Counted from the stretch's first letter, positions 36,287 to 49,064 are shown. The stretch: 64,000 bases of DNA from Pseudomonadota bacterium (GCA_021785515.1 JAJYEX010000010.1:1-64000); one strand, 5' to 3'. The notes: a model not told the origin generated them from the letters alone. Numbers and translations are program-made.

Positions 36287-37500
36287 CGGACTTGGCCTGC
36301 GGTTTGCCACTCGCCACGGTCTCGGCGCATCATCTCCTTTATGGAACGAACCGCCTGACGCGTGCGGTGTTCGTTTTCGATAAGCCCGAAACGCACGAAC
36401 CCATCGCCATATTCGCCGAATCCGACACCCGGTGCCACGGCCACCTTGGCCTCCTCCAGGAGCTTCTTGGAGAATTCCAGGGAACCCATCGCCTGATACT
36501 GCGGGGGAATCCGCGCCCACACGAACATGGTGGCCTTGGGAATATCGACCATCCATCCTGCTGCATGCAGGCCTTGGCACAGGACGTCACGCCGGCTCTG
36601 ATAACGCTGACGGATTTCCTCGACACAGTCCTGCGGGCCATCCAGGGCAAGGATCGAGGCCACCTGGATTGGCGTGAACATCCCGTAATCGAGATAGGAT
36701 TTGATGCGCGCCAGCGCCGTCACCAGCTTGCGGTTGCCGCACATGAACCCGACACGCCATCCAGGCATGTTGTAGCTCTTTGACAGGGTGAAAAACTCGA
36801 CCGCAATGTCCTTGGCGCCCGGCACCTGAAGGATCGACGGCGCCTTGTAACCGTCAAATACGATATCGGCATAGGCAAGGTCGTGGATGACCCAGATACC
36901 GTGTTCGCGGGCAATGGCTATTACCTTCTCGAAGAAATCGAGCTCCACGCACATGGCCGTCGGGTTGCCGGGGAAGTTGAGCACCAGCATCTTGGGCTTG
37001 GGCCAGGAGTTGCGGATGGCGTTCTCAAGCTCCACAAAGAAATCGACCCCCGGTACCAGCGGCACGTGGCGTATGTCCGCCCCGGCGATGACGAAGCCGT
37101 AAGGATGTATGGGGTATGTCGGGTTCGGCACCAGAACCGCATCGCCCCGGTCGACGGTGGCAAGCGCCAGATGCGCCAGACCCTCTTTTGAGCCGATGGT
37201 CACAATCGCCTCGCTATCCATATCGAGGTCGACGTCGTAGCGGCGCTTGTACCACGCACAGATCGCCCGCCGCAGTCGCGGAATGCCGCGCGACACCGAA
37301 TAGCGATGGGTATCGCCACGCTGCGCGGCCTCGCACATCTTGTCCACGATGTGCTGGGGCGTGGGCTCGTCCGGATTGCCCATGCCGAAATCGATGATGT
37401 CCTCCCCGCGGTGTCGCGCCTGGGCCTTCAGTTCATTGACAATATTGAAGACGTAGGGGGGCAACCTCTGGATACGGGGAAATTGATCAGATGGATTCAT
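36283..37500 (-). CDS. alaC: Alanine transaminase, AlaC-type
   Basis: 405 residues. Class I PLP aminotransferase with [20 protein letters not shown] at the start, NFPGNPTA near residue 178, the aspartate-containing IHDLAYADI, and the PLP Lys in [16 protein letters not shown]. It matches the AlaC/YfdZ group commonly placed before hom and thrC. It interconverts alanine and pyruvate. Four-base overlap with hom. Confidence 0.93.
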   Translation of the reverse strand: MNPSDQFPRIQRLPPYVFNIVNELKAQARHRGEDIIDFGMGNPDEPTPQHIVDKMCEAAQRGDTHRYSVSRGIPRLRRAICAWYKRRYDVDLDMDSEAIVTIGSKEGLAHLALATVDRGDAVLVPNPTYPIHPYGFVIAGADIRHVPLVPGVDFFVELENAIRNSWPKPKMLVLNFPGNPTAMCVELDFFEKVIAIAREHGIWVIHDLAYADIVFDGYKAPSILQVPGAKDIAVEFFTLSKSYNMPGWRVGFMCGNRKLVTALARIKSYLDYGMFTPIQVASILALDGPQDCVEEIRQRYQSRRDVLCQGLHAAGWMVDIPKATMFVWARIPPQYQAMGSLEFSKKLLEEAKVAVAPGVGFGEYGDGFVRFGLIENEHRTRQAVRSIKEMMRRDRGEWQTAGQVR

Positions 37501-37662
37501 GGTATAGATACCGCGTACGCCGGAGCTACCCGGCCAAGTGGAAATCCTTGTAATATATGGCCTTACAAAAACTGTGAACCATACTGGCGCGGCGCGGCGC
37601 TGTCAATGAGCGCGGCCGCAATTCCGCAAGCCTCGAGGCACTGAATCGGCCTTCAACTTATC

Positions 37663-38043
37663 ATGAAGTTTCATCTGCAAACCGGGGACGGGGAAGACCG
37701 TATCATCCGCGGCTACGGCCCAGGAGAGATCCGGGTCGGCGGCCAAATCTACCGCAACAGCATCGTGGTAACACCCCAGCGGATCCTGCAGGATATTCTT
37801 CCGCAACAGTGTGACCGGCTTGATGCCTCCCACTTCGAGATGCTGGCAGGACTGAAGCCGGAACTGGTGATTCTTGGCACCGGTCGAACCTTGCGGTTTC
37901 CGCCGCCGCAAATCACGGTCAGCCTGATGCGCGCGTCCATCGGGCTCGAGGTCATGGATACGGCCGCCGCCTGTCGCACCTACAATATCCTGATGGGCGA
38001 GGACCGACGCGTGGCCGCCGCCCTGCTGATGATCGAACGCTGA
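37663..38043 (+). CDS. Mth938-domain (DUF498) protein
   Basis: 126 residues. Single Mth938-like domain: YGPGEIRVGGQIYRNSIVV, PELVILGTGRTLRFPP and GLEVMDTAAACRTYNIL are the family blocks. Related to the mitochondrial complex I assembly factor NDUFAF3; the bacterial role is not established. It is divergent from alaC and converges with rpoS. Confidence 0.88.
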   Translation: MKFHLQTGDGEDRIIRGYGPGEIRVGGQIYRNSIVVTPQRILQDILPQQCDRLDASHFEMLAGLKPELVILGTGRTLRFPPPQITVSLMRASIGLEVMDTAAACRTYNILMGEDRRVAAALLMIER

Positions 38044-38062
38044 CGGCAGGCGCACCTGCGGT

Positions 38063-39133
38063 TCAGAACAGCGAGTCAATCGAATAGCCGTTTTTCTCCA
38101 GCATCACCCGCAGCCGGCGCAGCGCCTCGACCTGGATCTGCCGCACCCGTTCGCGGGTCACCCCGATATCTGCGCCCACTTCCTCAAGCGTGGAGATCTC
38201 GCGCCCATTGAGCCCGAAACGGCGTTCCACCACTTCACGCTGCTTGTCGCTCAGCTCGTTCAGCCAGGCTCTGATCTGCGCGTGCAGATCCTCATCCTGC
38301 AGGATCTTCTCCGGATCGGGCGTGCGGTCGTCGGCAATGGCATCCAACAGCGAGCGCTCTGGGTCTGCGTCAAGCGGAGCATCCATGGAGGCAATGCGCT
38401 CGTTCAGACCGAGCATCTCCTTGACGTCCTCGATCGGCTTGTCGAGCAGGGTCGCCACCTCTTCCGGGGTAGGTTCGTGATCCATCTTCTGCGACAGGTA
38501 GCGGGCCGCCCGCAGGTAGATGTTGATTTCCTTCAGGACATGGACCGGCAGGCGGATCGTGCGTGTCTGATTCATGATGGCACGCTCGATAGTCTGGCGT
38601 ATCCACCATGTGGCATAGGTGGAAAAGCGGAATCCGCGCTCCGGATCGAATTTTTCGACGGCGCGTATCAGCCCGAGATTACCTTCCTCGATGAGATCCA
38701 GCAGCGCCAGCCCACGGTTCATATAGCGCCGGGCAATCTTGACCACCAGGCGCAGGTTGCTTTCGATCATGCGGTGGCGCGCGGACTCATTGCCCTTGCG
38801 TGCGCGCCGGGCGTAGTAGACTTCCTCCTCGGCGGTCAACAGGGCCGAGAAGCCGATCTCCTTCAGATACAGGCGCGTTGCATCCGCCTGTACCGTCACC
38901 ACACCCGCGTCAGCCACCTCGGATGTCTCGGGGGCCTCGCGAGTCGCAACCGCCGGTGCCGCGTCTTCCTCCGCAGCCTCCGTTTCGTTTTCGCTATCGC
39001 TATCGCGATCGCTCTCGGATGCTGCAGCCGGACTGTCCTCGTGCTCGACCTCCTCCGGTCCTGCCCCATCAACATCGCCGGAGATCGAACGCTCTTCGTC
39101 CGCTCTCTGGTCGGATTTCTTTCGACGCGCCAT
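38063..39133 (-). CDS. rpoS: RNA polymerase sigma factor RpoS
   Basis: 356 residues. An acidic N-terminal extension (residues 1-75) precedes region 1.2 ([17 protein letters not shown]), region 2 with core binding and -10 recognition ([22 protein letters not shown] and [15 protein letters not shown]), region 3, and region 4.2 ([22 protein letters not shown]). Stationary-phase and general stress sigma factor. Last gene of the surE-pcm-nlpD-rpoS cluster; in relatives its main promoter lies inside nlpD. Confidence 0.96.
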   Translation of the reverse strand: MARRKKSDQRADEERSISGDVDGAGPEEVEHEDSPAAASESDRDSDSENETEAAEEDAAPAVATREAPETSEVADAGVVTVQADATRLYLKEIGFSALLTAEEEVYYARRARKGNESARHRMIESNLRLVVKIARRYMNRGLALLDLIEEGNLGLIRAVEKFDPERGFRFSTYATWWIRQTIERAIMNQTRTIRLPVHVLKEINIYLRAARYLSQKMDHEPTPEEVATLLDKPIEDVKEMLGLNERIASMDAPLDADPERSLLDAIADDRTPDPEKILQDEDLHAQIRAWLNELSDKQREVVERRFGLNGREISTLEEVGADIGVTRERVRQIQVEALRRLRVMLEKNGYSIDSLF

Positions 39134-39138
39134 AATTT

Positions 39139-39936
39139 CTAGAGATCCGGGAAAAATAGTTTGGGGTCTACAGGGGCTCCGTCACGACGGATCTCAAACA
39201 GAAGTTCCACCCTACTGGTGCCGGTATCTCCCATTTCCGCGATTTCCTGCCCCGCCCTCACCATTTCACCCTCTCTAACCAGGATACGCTCGTTGTGCGC
39301 ATAGGCGCTCAGATACTCGGCATTATGCTTGATGATGATAAGCCGTCCGTATCCGCGAAGTCCACTTCCCTGATACACCACCCGGCCGGCCGCTGCGGCC
39401 CGTACCGGCTCACCCATCCGCCCGGCGATCTCCACACCATCTTCCATTCCGCCAGGATTAAAGCGGGCCGTGATTTTCCCCGCCGCCGGCCAGATCCAGG
39501 GCCCGACGGTGGCCGGATAATGACCCGTCACCCGCGGGGGCGGGCTGACCACGGGCCTGTGGTACCGGGGTGCCCGGGCATACGCGGTCGACGGCACGAC
39601 GGTCCGGCGACGCACTATGCGATATGGCCGCCGCGGCGGGAACAGGCGCAGACGCTCACCCACATGGATCGTGTATGGCGGCGCGATACCGTTCCAGTCA
39701 GCCAGCTGGCGGAAATCGCGTCCATTTGCCCAGGCAATGCTGTACAGCGTGTCCCCGGGCAGCACCGTGCTGTAGCGCGACTCGGGGAACCGCAGTCCGG
39801 TACCGCGGTTACTGATCTGCGGCCGGACAACCGGCCCCGCGCAACCCAGGGGCAGCACCGCGACCAGCAGCAGCAACACCAGGACGCCATGGCCGGCGCA
39901 ACGGCTTCCGCCGGCGCCGCGAAGGTCAGTACCCAT
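39139..39936 (-). CDS. nlpD: LysM/M23 lipoprotein, NlpD-type amidase activator
   Basis: 265 residues. Lipobox LPLGC near residue 33, LysM domain at about 55-105 ([17 protein letters not shown]...VGERLRLFP) and a C-terminal M23 (LytM) domain. The metal-binding His residues are replaced ([18 protein letters not shown]), as in NlpD proteins, which activate cell-division amidases rather than cut peptidoglycan. Eleven-base overlap with pcm; five bases before rpoS. Confidence 0.93.
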   Translation of the reverse strand: MGTDLRGAGGSRCAGHGVLVLLLLVAVLPLGCAGPVVRPQISNRGTGLRFPESRYSTVLPGDTLYSIAWANGRDFRQLADWNGIAPPYTIHVGERLRLFPPRRPYRIVRRRTVVPSTAYARAPRYHRPVVSPPPRVTGHYPATVGPWIWPAAGKITARFNPGGMEDGVEIAGRMGEPVRAAAAGRVVYQGSGLRGYGRLIIIKHNAEYLSAYAHNERILVREGEMVRAGQEIAEMGDTGTSRVELLFEIRRDGAPVDPKLFFPDL

Positions 39937-40585
39937 CGCGCACCAGCGGCACGAAATTTACAGTCTCGAGCACCTCGCGGCGGTAACCGTCCTCCCCGCG
40001 CGTGATCAGCTGCAGCTGTTGCTGCTGTCCCTGTGCCACCGGAATGACCAGCCGGGCCTGCGGCGCCAGCTGTTCGCACAGGGCCTCCGGCAGTTCTGCA
40101 GCCGCCGCCGTCACGATTATGCCGTCATAAGGCCCATGTTCAGGCCAGCCCCAGCCGCCATCCGAAAGCTTGAACCGGAAATTGCGGTAGCCGAGATCCT
40201 GCAACCGGCGCCGGGCAAGCTTCAGCAGCGGCTCTATGCGCTCCACGGAATAGACCTCCTCGACCAACGCGGCAAGGATCGCCGTCTGATAGCCCGATCC
40301 GGATCCCACTTCCAGCACCCGGCCAAGCGCACGTCCGGCAAGCAGGGCCTCCGTCATACGCGCAACGATGTACGGCTGCGAAATGGTCTGATTGTGGCCG
40401 ATGGGCAGTGCCGTATCTTCATAGGCACGACTGGAGAGCGCCTCATCGACGAAGGTATGACGCGGTACATTGAGCATGGCCTCCAGCACGCGCCCATCGT
40501 GGATACCCATCGTGCGCAAACGCTGGATCAGGCGTTCGCGCGTGCGCTGCGAGGTAAAACCGATCCCGTCCCAATGCGAGCTCAT
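39926..40585 (-). CDS. pcm: Protein-L-isoaspartate O-methyltransferase
   Basis: 219 residues. SAM-dependent repair methyltransferase of isoaspartyl residues in aged proteins. [10 protein letters not shown], the [19 protein letters not shown] block and the SAM motif [16 protein letters not shown] are diagnostic. Overlaps surE by four bases and nlpD by eleven. Confidence 0.95.
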   Translation of the reverse strand: MSSHWDGIGFTSQRTRERLIQRLRTMGIHDGRVLEAMLNVPRHTFVDEALSSRAYEDTALPIGHNQTISQPYIVARMTEALLAGRALGRVLEVGSGSGYQTAILAALVEEVYSVERIEPLLKLARRRLQDLGYRNFRFKLSDGGWGWPEHGPYDGIIVTAAAAELPEALCEQLAPQARLVIPVAQGQQQQLQLITRGEDGYRREVLETVNFVPLVRDGY

Positions 40586-41337
40586 TCTGGAATCTGCCGG
40601 CCAAGCCAGGATGCCACCTGTTCAAGCGCAGCATAGCGGGTCAGGTCCACCTGCAACGGCGTAACGGAGACACAGTTTCGCCGGATTGCATCGAAATCGG
40701 TGCCCGGTCCGGCATCCGCCGCAGCGCCCGGCGCGCCCACCCAGTACACCGGATTGTCCTGCGGATCGGTCGCACGCACGACCGGTTCGGCCTTGTGCCG
40801 GCGTCCGAGCCGGGTTGCCTCGTAGCCGGCAATCTGACTGGAAGGCACGTCGGGCACATTGACGTTCAGGATCGTATCCGCCGGCAGCGGATCGCGTTGC
40901 AGCTGTCGCAGTAACCGCAGCACTACCTGCGCTGCAGTCTGAAAATGATTGCCCGAACGGCCGGCCATGGACACCGCGATCGCCGGTAGGCCGAGAAAGC
41001 GGCCTTCCATGGCTGCGGCGACGGTGCCCGAATAGAGCACGTCGTCCCCCAGGTTGGCGCCGTCATTGATGCCGGATATGACGATGTCCGGCTCGCGCGC
41101 GAGCAGACCGGTGATCGCCAGGTGTACACAGTCGGTGGGCGTTCCATCCACGTAGAGAAAACCGTTGCCGGCTTTGTATGCCCGCAACGGACGTTTAAGG
41201 GTAAGCGAGTTGCTGGCGCCGCTGCGGTCGCGCTCGGGAGCCACGACATCGACCTCCGCCACGGAACGCAGGGCCTCGGCCAGACACATCAATCCGGGCG
41301 CGAAGTAACCATCATCATTGCTCAGCAGGATACGCAT
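40582..41337 (-). CDS. surE: 5'/3'-nucleotidase SurE
   Basis: 251 residues from the ATG at [10 protein letters not shown]; the frame extends 17 codons upstream without family sequence. The Asp-Asp metal site is at the start, [13 protein letters not shown] carries the conserved Ser-Asn, and [24 protein letters not shown] is the SurE signature. Stationary-phase nucleotidase. First gene of the rpoS cluster. Confidence 0.95.
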   Translation of the reverse strand: MRILLSNDDGYFAPGLMCLAEALRSVAEVDVVAPERDRSGASNSLTLKRPLRAYKAGNGFLYVDGTPTDCVHLAITGLLAREPDIVISGINDGANLGDDVLYSGTVAAAMEGRFLGLPAIAVSMAGRSGNHFQTAAQVVLRLLRQLQRDPLPADTILNVNVPDVPSSQIAGYEATRLGRRHKAEPVVRATDPQDNPVYWVGAPGAAADAGPGTDFDAIRRNCVSVTPLQVDLTRYAALEQVASWLGRQIPE

Positions 41338-41547
41338 TCCGCGCGGGAAGATACATAAATCTGGCGGCAAAACCAACCGGTACGTCACGACGGCGACTTT
41401 CTGCGGGCGGATCGCGGAGGGAGTCTGCGTATTCGCGTCCCGGTGTCCGCCCCAGCAGGCACCGGGGATGACCGCCTGCCGCAGGGACTACCCCCGCGCA
41501 GCCGGACCGGGCCGCCCGGGGCAGCGCGTATAGATGCCCGATTAAAT

Positions 41548-41593
41548 ATGGTCGGGGCAAGAGGATTTGAGCCTCCAACCCCTCCACCCCGAG
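41548..41593 (-). repeat. Duplicated tRNA-Pro 3' half (probable att site)
   Basis: 46 bases match the 3' half of tRNA-Pro(UGG) at 44050-44095 with four mismatches and in the same orientation, then the similarity ends abruptly. The fragment covers part of the anticodon arm, the T arm and the acceptor 3' side with CCA. No 5' half is present. This is the usual trace of site-specific integration at a tRNA gene. Confidence 0.75.
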
Positions 41594-41746
41594 CACGAAA
41601 AAAAACAACAATACCACTCCCGCACCACTGCAACTAGCTGATCTTACACAACTGTGTCATCCGCCACTATCCGTTGATGCTCACAAAAATCATGCTGGGT
41701 GTGACGAGAATGTGACATGAACTGGATCACGAGCATCAGCTCACCA

Positions 41747-42106
41747 TCAACGGGGGGCGCCCGGGACAGGGGTGGGTGGCGGGGGTGGCAACACGTGTTG
41801 TTCGATCGGGATCTTCGTCACATCGCTGATGCGGAAGTTGTTGTTGTTCGGACCATTGTAGATATACGGCACCGCGAGGCCCTGCTCCGGCAGCAGTTTC
41901 GGAAAAGTCGGGAAGCCGTACTGTCGGCTGAAATGATCGAGCGGCAGTTCGGATTTCCACCCCGTCGTTCCGTGGTTGACTGCAGGGCACTCCGCTCGCT
42001 GCCTGCCCTTGGGAGCGGCCGGCCCCGGACGGATGCGGTGTATTCCAGCGCCAGAGCGAGCGCAACTGCCGGGATACCCCACCGCTTTTCTTGTGGTCGA
42101 ATCCAC
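41747..42106 (-). CDS. Unidentified small ORF downstream of AbiEii
   Basis: Up to 119 residues. The C-terminal half looks coding-like (FPTFPKLLPEQGLAVPYIYN, then a Pro-rich end) but I recognise no family, and the N-terminal half reads like an out-of-frame segment. It may be the 3' end of a larger lost gene. The rest of 41638-42109 shows nothing else. Confidence 0.25.
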   Translation of the reverse strand: MDSTTRKAVGYPGSCARSGAGIHRIRPGPAAPKGRQRAECPAVNHGTTGWKSELPLDHFSRQYGFPTFPKLLPEQGLAVPYIYNGPNNNNFRISDVTKIPIEQHVLPPPPPTPVPGAPR

Positions 42107-42109
42107 TCG

Positions 42110-43028
42110 TTATTCTGTCCAAACTCCAGCAGGGTCCCAATACATCTTGAATGTCCTTCCCGACACCAGTGCTTCAGTCGGAGGCAGCAGGAAGTTGCGC
42201 AGCGTCCTGGCGACGTCAGCCAGCGTGACTTCCTCCCCTGTCGCGAGCCCCTTGTACAGAAATGCTCGCCACTGTGTCTGCTTGGTCTTGTCATCTGAGA
42301 ACTCAGATGTGAAAGCGGTGGGTACGGATTTCGGCAAATCCGTCTTGCGACGTTCGAATGTCCTGCGGATGGCCTCGCTGAGTGTTTCCCCGTTAAATTC
42401 CAGATTGTGCGCCAGTGTCCAGATGTCGTGAAAATCCGTCATGCGGCTGTTGGCCATGTCGAGTTCCACAATAGCCTGGTACTTCTCGGCTATGGTGTTC
42501 TCCGGGGTGTAGGCAAGCAGGTGCGGCGCCGGCTGGTCCAGAAGGACCGGGTAGTCGATCCAGATCGGCGCCGGGTAGACAACATCGCCGATGCCGACAT
42601 CAACCTGTATCGGCACCCGCGCATTGCCGAGTTGCCCTTGAAAACGGATACGCCAGCCCTGGTAATCGGCATCAAGTGTGATGGCTTCGGTCGTGACACT
42701 CTGCGGGTCGTAGCGCATACCATCCTCCTCGACCCCGAGTGTCATGCACTCCCGAAGAATGGCTGTGAGGACTTCTGGCGTGCCGGCGGTCCGCCCCAGC
42801 ACATCGATATCCATGGTCGGCCGCGCCATGGGGATCTGCCAAACGCGGCAGCAGTGCGCCCTTCAGAAGCAGCTTCTCGGCATGTTTGGACTGGCCAAGA
42901 CGGTAGAGAAAACGCTCGATCGCGTAGTGCTGCAGCAGCTCGTTGAACGGCCGGCCAGTATCCTTGGCCTCGATAAGCAGCCGCTGGTGCACCGATTGTG
43001 CAACGTTCACCAGCGGCCGGCGGGTCAC
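42110..43028 (-). pseudogene. AbiEii-type nucleotidyltransferase toxin, frameshifted
   Basis: The gene starts with a GTG overlapping the antitoxin stop. The first 60 codons (VTRRPLVNVAQSVHQRLLIE ... LLLKGALL) are the AbiEii N-terminus. At 42848 one stray base shifts the frame; the continuation RVWQIPMARPTMDIDVLG, with the nucleotidyltransferase Asp pair, follows in the next frame and runs to 42110. The later part keeps AEKYQAIVELDMANSRMTDFHD and R-rich helices of the family. AbiEii toxins act on tRNA. As read, the intact toxin is not made unless ribosomes shift frame. Confidence 0.8.
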
Positions 43029-43633
43029 TGGAGAGCCTCGATATAGGGCATCATGATCCGCTCGACCCGGCAAAGGCGCGCGTACGCGAGAAGCTCGCGC
43101 ATGGAGGCTTCCTTGCGGGAATGAAAAAGCTTAAGCGCTTCGACCGCTACATCAATGCCGATGCGGTGGCGAAAACGGAAGCAGTCCGCCACCGTCTTGG
43201 CCGCGCTGTAGACACGTACCCCCACTCCATCGAGAGCATGGCTTTCGATACCCGCCTTGTAGAGTTGGTCCGACAGGCGAATGATTCGGATCGGGGGGAA
43301 ATCGAGCCGAGGCTGTTTGGTACCACGGGGCACAGCCACATCGACCTGGTGCGGAATCTGGGTCGTCATGCCATGGAACGCCAGGGCCGAAATGAGACAT
43401 ACAACACCCTGCGGGATGCGGGAGGCCACAGCGGCGAGATCGGGGTTACCGAGTTCCGGCAATTCCGCGAGCCTGTACAGACCTCGTGTGACTTGTTGAA
43501 TCCGGCCGGCATCCCGGAGCGCATAAAGCGTGCGGGGATGAACCCCGAGCGCAATGGCCCGGGAGGTGCGCAGCATTCCCCCGTGTGTTTTGAAAACCGC
43601 CTCGGCTTTTCGCCAAGTCTGAGCGTGATCCAT
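43025..43633 (-). CDS. AbiEi-family type IV antitoxin
   Basis: 202 residues from the second in-frame start (ATG at 43633); a GTG lies 18 bp upstream. N-terminal winged helix (HGGMLRTSRAIALGVHPRTLYALRDAGRIQQVTRGLYRL) followed by the AbiEi C-terminal domain (VCLISALAFHGMTTQIP, VRVYSAAKTVADCFRFR). AbiEi represses its own operon and counteracts the AbiEii nucleotidyltransferase encoded next, giving phage-exclusion or plasmid-stabilising modules. The antitoxin frame is intact although the toxin frame is not. Confidence 0.85.
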   Translation of the reverse strand: MDHAQTWRKAEAVFKTHGGMLRTSRAIALGVHPRTLYALRDAGRIQQVTRGLYRLAELPELGNPDLAAVASRIPQGVVCLISALAFHGMTTQIPHQVDVAVPRGTKQPRLDFPPIRIIRLSDQLYKAGIESHALDGVGVRVYSAAKTVADCFRFRHRIGIDVAVEALKLFHSRKEASMRELLAYARLCRVERIMMPYIEALQ

Positions 43634-44050
43634 GGTGGATAAAAATACCACCAGTTATAGATATGTGTAAACCTTTCTATCCGTAGCCAGCAACCTCTTA
43701 TTTCACGTTACAGCATCATGGTTCGCGGGATCCAGATGGCTGGACGTAAAAAAGAAATGCGGCGAGTCCCAAACGCCCTGCCGGGCCGCCACTGGCAGTT
43801 CCAAGTAATAAAATAGGGATTTCCATATCACAAAAATTCCGATGAAAAATTCAGTTTGTCCGGAATCTACGGGCCAATTTCCATCGGGTCTGCTGTGGGT
43901 AACCCTTCCGGCGGATCAGCACCTGCCAGACCCGTTTGTGGTCCCGCCCCGAAGCGATTGTGGCCATGCCCCTCATGCGTTCTCAGTGTCGCAGGGTTGT
44001 CGCAAATTACAGTGGGGTCTGTCCAACAGGCTGCTAAGTCATTCATTTAA
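43634..44050. other. Non-coding stretch between AbiEi and tRNA-Pro
   Basis: Should hold the abiE promoter near 43650-43700 (AT-rich). The remainder has no gene or obvious repeat. Confidence 0.35.
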
Positions 44051-44127
<77 letters not shown>

Positions 44128-44235
44128 TCGATAGCCCGTGCCGAATCGCACCCGCAACCCGACTCTCCAGCTGCCAGAGAGTCGTTGCGAAGGCGGCACA
44201 TGATACCCGAGAACCGAAGCGGGAGAAACTGCCGT

Positions 44236-44592
44236 TCAGACCTGCAGCAGCTCAAGCACTGTCTCGAGCTCCTCGATGAGTTGCTTGATCAGTGCAGCAC
44301 GATGCGTGGGGTCGCTCAGATCGTGTTCGACAACCAGCTTGTTGCGCGCTCCGCTGATCGTGAAGCCGTCGACATAGAGCAGGCAACGGATCTGGCGGAT
44401 CAGCATGACATCGTGGCGCTGGTAGTAGCGACGGTTGCCGCGACGCTTCACCGGCTTCAGCTGCGGGAATTCCTGCTCCCAATACCGCAGCACGTGCGGC
44501 TTGACGCCGCACAGGTCGCTCACTTCACCGATGGTGAAGTAGCGTTTGCTCGGTATTGGCGGAAGCTCAAGATTGTCCGCGGGATCCAGCAT
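44236..44592 (-). CDS. MerR-family regulator downstream of ihfA
   Basis: 118 residues. Winged HTH at about 18-60 ([28 protein letters not shown]) and a C-terminal helix ([16 protein letters not shown]) for dimerisation. This short MerR protein is a conserved neighbour of ihfA in gammaproteobacteria; its ligand and targets are not known to me. It overlaps the 3' end of ihfA by 26 bp. Confidence 0.9.
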   Translation of the reverse strand: MLDPADNLELPPIPSKRYFTIGEVSDLCGVKPHVLRYWEQEFPQLKPVKRRGNRRYYQRHDVMLIRQIRCLLYVDGFTISGARNKLVVEHDLSDPTHRAALIKQLIEELETVLELLQV

Positions 44593-44872
44593 TCAGCTCT
44601 ACTCGTTCTTTGAGTTTATGGCTGGCCCGAAAGGTCACGACACGCCGCGCCGAAATCGGGATTTCCTCGCCGGTTTTCGGGTTTCGCCCCGGACGCGGAT
44701 TTTTCTTCCGCAGACCGAAATTGCCGAAACCCGAGAGCTTGACCGGTTCCCCGCTCTCCAGCGTCTCGCGTATCTTCTCGAAGAAGAGCTCTACGAACTC
44801 CTTCGCCTCCCGTTTGTTCAGACCCAGCTCGTTGAACAGTGATTCTGCTAAATCAGCTTTTGTTAACGCCAT
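44567..44872 (-). CDS. ihfA: Integration host factor subunit alpha
   Basis: 101 residues. HU/IHF fold: [20 protein letters not shown] at the start, [20 protein letters not shown] containing the DNA-inserting Pro, and [18 protein letters not shown]. Works with IhfB to bend DNA, including at integrase att sites. Lies 28 bp after pheT in a conserved order. Confidence 0.96.
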   Translation of the reverse strand: MALTKADLAESLFNELGLNKREAKEFVELFFEKIRETLESGEPVKLSGFGNFGLRKKNPRPGRNPKTGEEIPISARRVVTFRASHKLKERVELNAGSRGQS

Positions 44873-44900
44873 GAATTGCGCCCTTATTGACTTGCTGTAC

Positions 44901-47285
44901 TTATTGTCTGAGCCACGCTCCCAGCTGCGACGCCAGAACCTGAACCACCCGTTCCATCAGCGTCTCGACCTCCCCTTCTTTAAGAGTGCGCGAAGAGTCC
45001 TGCAAGGTCAAGCCCATGGCTAAACTTTTTCTTCCGGAATCAATGCCTTCGCCGCGATATTCGTCAAAAAGCTCAAGGTTTGCCAACAACTTGCCGGAAA
45101 CTTGCGCAACGCAATTCAGCACGTCTTGGGCGGATATGTGGTTCTCAACCACCACCGCGAGGTCCCGGCGAATGGACGGAAACCGTGAAACCTCCCGAAA
45201 TACCGGAACTTCGACTGATTCCAGGGCATCGAGCCGCACTTCAAACAGGAATACGGCATGTTCCAGTCCGAGCTGTGCGCGAACCCGGGGATGCAGGGAT
45301 CCGACCACCCCTGCTGGCTGACCCGAGGTATCGGTCAGTTCGGCTGCCTGCCCTGGATGCAGCGCCGGGTGCTGTGTAGGTTGAAACCGGAAACGGCTGG
45401 GTGCCCCGCTGGCTGACAGCAGCGCCTCGACGTCGCCTTTGATATCGAAGAAATCCACGGCCCGCGCCGCGACCCCCCACTGCTCGGGCAGGGCTGGTCC
45501 CACCGCGATCCCCGCAAGACTGGCGATCTCCTCGGTCGTTCCGTCATCGCGAGGCAGAAACCGGCGCCCCAGCTCAAACAACCGCACCCGCCCCTGCTGC
45601 CGGTTGAGATTATGAATGGCGGCACCCAGAAGGCCAGGCCACAGGCTGGTCCGCATGGCGGCCATATCCGACGAGATCGGGTTGGCCAGCAAAACCGGTC
45701 GCCGCTGCGGATCGACAAGCGTCTGCAGTGCCGGGTCCACAAAACTGTAGGTAATGGCTTCCTGATAGTCCCGGTCGACCAGTATTGCCCGCAGGCGGTC
45801 TGCCGGCACGCGCGTCTCGGTAGCCGTACCGGCACGCAGCCGCGCCGACGGACGGCGGGGAATCAGCTTCTCATAGCCGACGATACGCGCCACTTCCTCA
45901 ATCAGGTCGCATTCCTCGGCGATATCAAAGCGCCATGACGGTGGCGTCACCTTCCAGCCGTCCGCCACCCTGACCGCCTTCATGCCCAGTCGCTTCAAAA
46001 TGAGTCCGATCTGTCCCGCTGGCACCGGTGCGCCCAGAAGTTGCGCCACACGACCCGCACGCAAGCCGACTGATGCACGCTTGGGCATCTGGCGGCTTGC
46101 CACCTTCTCCACTACCGGCCCGGGGCGGCCGCCAGCCAGCGACAGGATCAGTTCCGTGGCGCGCTCCAAGGCGCGCCTCTGGAGCTGCGGATCGACGCCA
46201 CGTTCGAAACGATGGGACGAATCCGTGTGCAGCCCCATCTGCCGCGCCCGGCTCGCAATGGCTCCGGGGCGGAAATAGGCGCTCTCAAGAAAAATGCTGC
46301 CGGTGGCCGCAGTGACCGCCGAATCGAGTCCGCCCATGACCCCGGCTAGCGCGCAAGGACCGGCACCGTCGGTAATGAGCAACGCCCCTTCCGGTATGTT
46401 TACCCGACTGCCATCGAGCAGCGCCAGAGTCTCGCCGGTCTTCGCCAGGCGGACGGTGATCCCACCCTCAAGCCGGTCCAGATCAAAAGCATGCAGCGGC
46501 TGTCCGAGTTCCAGCATGACGTAGTTCGTGACATCGACCACGGGATGGATGTTGCGTACGCCGCTGCGCCGCAGGCGTTCGCGCATCCACGAGGGGGTCA
46601 CGGCCGCCGGGTCGATGCCCTCGATCACCCGCCCCGCATAGCGCGGACAGTCGTGGCCGGCCCGGACGGTCACCCGGACCTGCCGCCGGCTGCGCAGCCT
46701 GGCTGGTCTCGACCGCGGAACATGGACCGAGGTGCCTGTCAGGGCCGAAACCTCCCGCGCCAGCCCCGCCACACTCAGACAGTCTCCGCGGTTGGGAGTA
46801 AGGTCGAATTCAATCTGGCGGTCATCGAGCTCCAAGACTTTTCTGAGGGGGGTGCCCGGCCTGGCGCCGGGATCCAGCACCATCAGGCCATCGGCCGATT
46901 CTGCGAGCCCGAGCTCCTTGGCCGAACAAAGCATGCCGTGCGATTCCACGCCGCGGATTTCACTGCGCGCAATACGCATTTCACCGGGCAGTTCGGCGCC
47001 CGGCAGCGCCACGGGCACCAGGAGACCCACGGCGGCGTTATCCGCGCCGCAGACGATGGTGAGCGTCCGCCCCTTTCCGATACGTACAGTGCATACGCGT
47101 AGCCGGTCGGCGGTGGGATGCGCGGCTATGGCAACAATCTCGCCGACCACGACCTGGTCGAGCGGCGGGGCCACCGGGAGCAGCGCCTCCACCGCAAGGC
47201 CGGCCATGGTCAGCCGCTGCGCAAGCGCATCACCGGACATGCGCGTCGGAACCCATTCGCGCAGCCACTGTTCGCTGATCTTCAT
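44901..47285 (-). CDS. pheT: Phenylalanine-tRNA ligase beta subunit
   Basis: 794 residues, normal length. N-terminal EMAP-like tRNA-binding domain (about 40-150), B3/B4 editing domain (about 210-360), B5 (about 400-475) and C-terminal ferredoxin-fold anticodon-binding domain (about 700-794, [18 protein letters not shown]). Forms the alpha2-beta2 enzyme with PheS. Separated from pheS by 82 bp. Confidence 0.97.
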   Translation of the reverse strand: MKISEQWLREWVPTRMSGDALAQRLTMAGLAVEALLPVAPPLDQVVVGEIVAIAAHPTADRLRVCTVRIGKGRTLTIVCGADNAAVGLLVPVALPGAELPGEMRIARSEIRGVESHGMLCSAKELGLAESADGLMVLDPGARPGTPLRKVLELDDRQIEFDLTPNRGDCLSVAGLAREVSALTGTSVHVPRSRPARLRSRRQVRVTVRAGHDCPRYAGRVIEGIDPAAVTPSWMRERLRRSGVRNIHPVVDVTNYVMLELGQPLHAFDLDRLEGGITVRLAKTGETLALLDGSRVNIPEGALLITDGAGPCALAGVMGGLDSAVTAATGSIFLESAYFRPGAIASRARQMGLHTDSSHRFERGVDPQLQRRALERATELILSLAGGRPGPVVEKVASRQMPKRASVGLRAGRVAQLLGAPVPAGQIGLILKRLGMKAVRVADGWKVTPPSWRFDIAEECDLIEEVARIVGYEKLIPRRPSARLRAGTATETRVPADRLRAILVDRDYQEAITYSFVDPALQTLVDPQRRPVLLANPISSDMAAMRTSLWPGLLGAAIHNLNRQQGRVRLFELGRRFLPRDDGTTEEIASLAGIAVGPALPEQWGVAARAVDFFDIKGDVEALLSASGAPSRFRFQPTQHPALHPGQAAELTDTSGQPAGVVGSLHPRVRAQLGLEHAVFLFEVRLDALESVEVPVFREVSRFPSIRRDLAVVVENHISAQDVLNCVAQVSGKLLANLELFDEYRGEGIDSGRKSLAMGLTLQDSSRTLKEGEVETLMERVVQVLASQLGAWLRQ

Positions 47286-47367
47286 GCCTCGGTGTTCACT
47301 TTTTGTTGTCCTTCACGCCGCATCCCGGTCACGACGTTACCCGGCGTGGCGGCAGGCGTCCGCGTTT

Positions 47368-48487
<1,120 letters not shown>

Positions 48488-48498
48488 CCAACCGGCAA

Positions 48499-48855
48499 TT
48501 ACGAGAGACTGGCCTTGGCCCTTTCAGCCAACACCGAAAAGGCCTGCTTGTCGTGCACTGCGATATCGGCCAGAACCTTGCGGTCGATGGCGATGGCACA
48601 ACGCTGCAGGCCGTTGATGAAGCGGCTGTAGCTCAGGCCGCATTCCCGTGCCGCAGCGTTGATGCGCGCGATCCACAACGCGCGAAAATCACGCTTGCGC
48701 ACACGCCGGTCGCGATAGGCGTACTGCCCGGCCTTGTCGACAGCCTGCTTGGCGACGCGATACACCTTGCGCCGCGCATTGTAATAGCCCTTGGCCCGGC
48801 CCAGCACCTTCTTGTGTCGTGCATGGGCAGTCACTCCGCGTTTAACTCTTGGCAT
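48499..48855 (-). CDS. rplT: Large subunit ribosomal protein bL20
   Basis: 118 residues. [20 protein letters not shown] and the Arg/Tyr-rich helix [19 protein letters not shown] are diagnostic. Early 50S assembly protein; in E. coli it also represses the rpmI-rplT message. 11 bp after rpmI. Confidence 0.97.
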   Translation of the reverse strand: MPRVKRGVTAHARHKKVLGRAKGYYNARRKVYRVAKQAVDKAGQYAYRDRRVRKRDFRALWIARINAAARECGLSYSRFINGLQRCAIAIDRKVLADIAVHDKQAFSVLAERAKASLS

Positions 48856-48866
48856 GACTCACCCCC

Positions 48867-49064
48867 TCAGACGTACGGCAACATGCGCCGTATCGGCGCG
48901 ACGTCCGATCCGTGCACCTGCATCGTGCCACGCAGGTGACGTTTGCGCTTGGTCGGCTTCTTGGTCAGGATGTGACGCACATGCGAGTGGCCGCTTTTAA
49001 AACCGCCGCTCGCAGTCTTGCGGAACCGCTTGGCGGCCCCGCGGTTGGTTTTCAACTTCGGCAT
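48867..49064 (-). CDS. rpmI: Large subunit ribosomal protein bL35
   Basis: 65 residues from the ATG at [14 protein letters not shown]; an upstream in-frame extension has no family sequence. Lys/Arg-rich protein of normal size, in the usual infC-rpmI-rplT order. Confidence 0.97.
   Translation of the reverse strand: MPKLKTNRGAAKRFRKTASGGFKSGHSHVRHILTKKPTKRKRHLRGTMQVHGSDVAPIRRMLPYV

Noticed and set aside
41443-41637. ORF containing VGARGFEPPT near surE
   Set aside because: This peptide is the antisense reading of a tRNA 3' half; the DNA is the duplicated tRNA-Pro fragment, not a gene.
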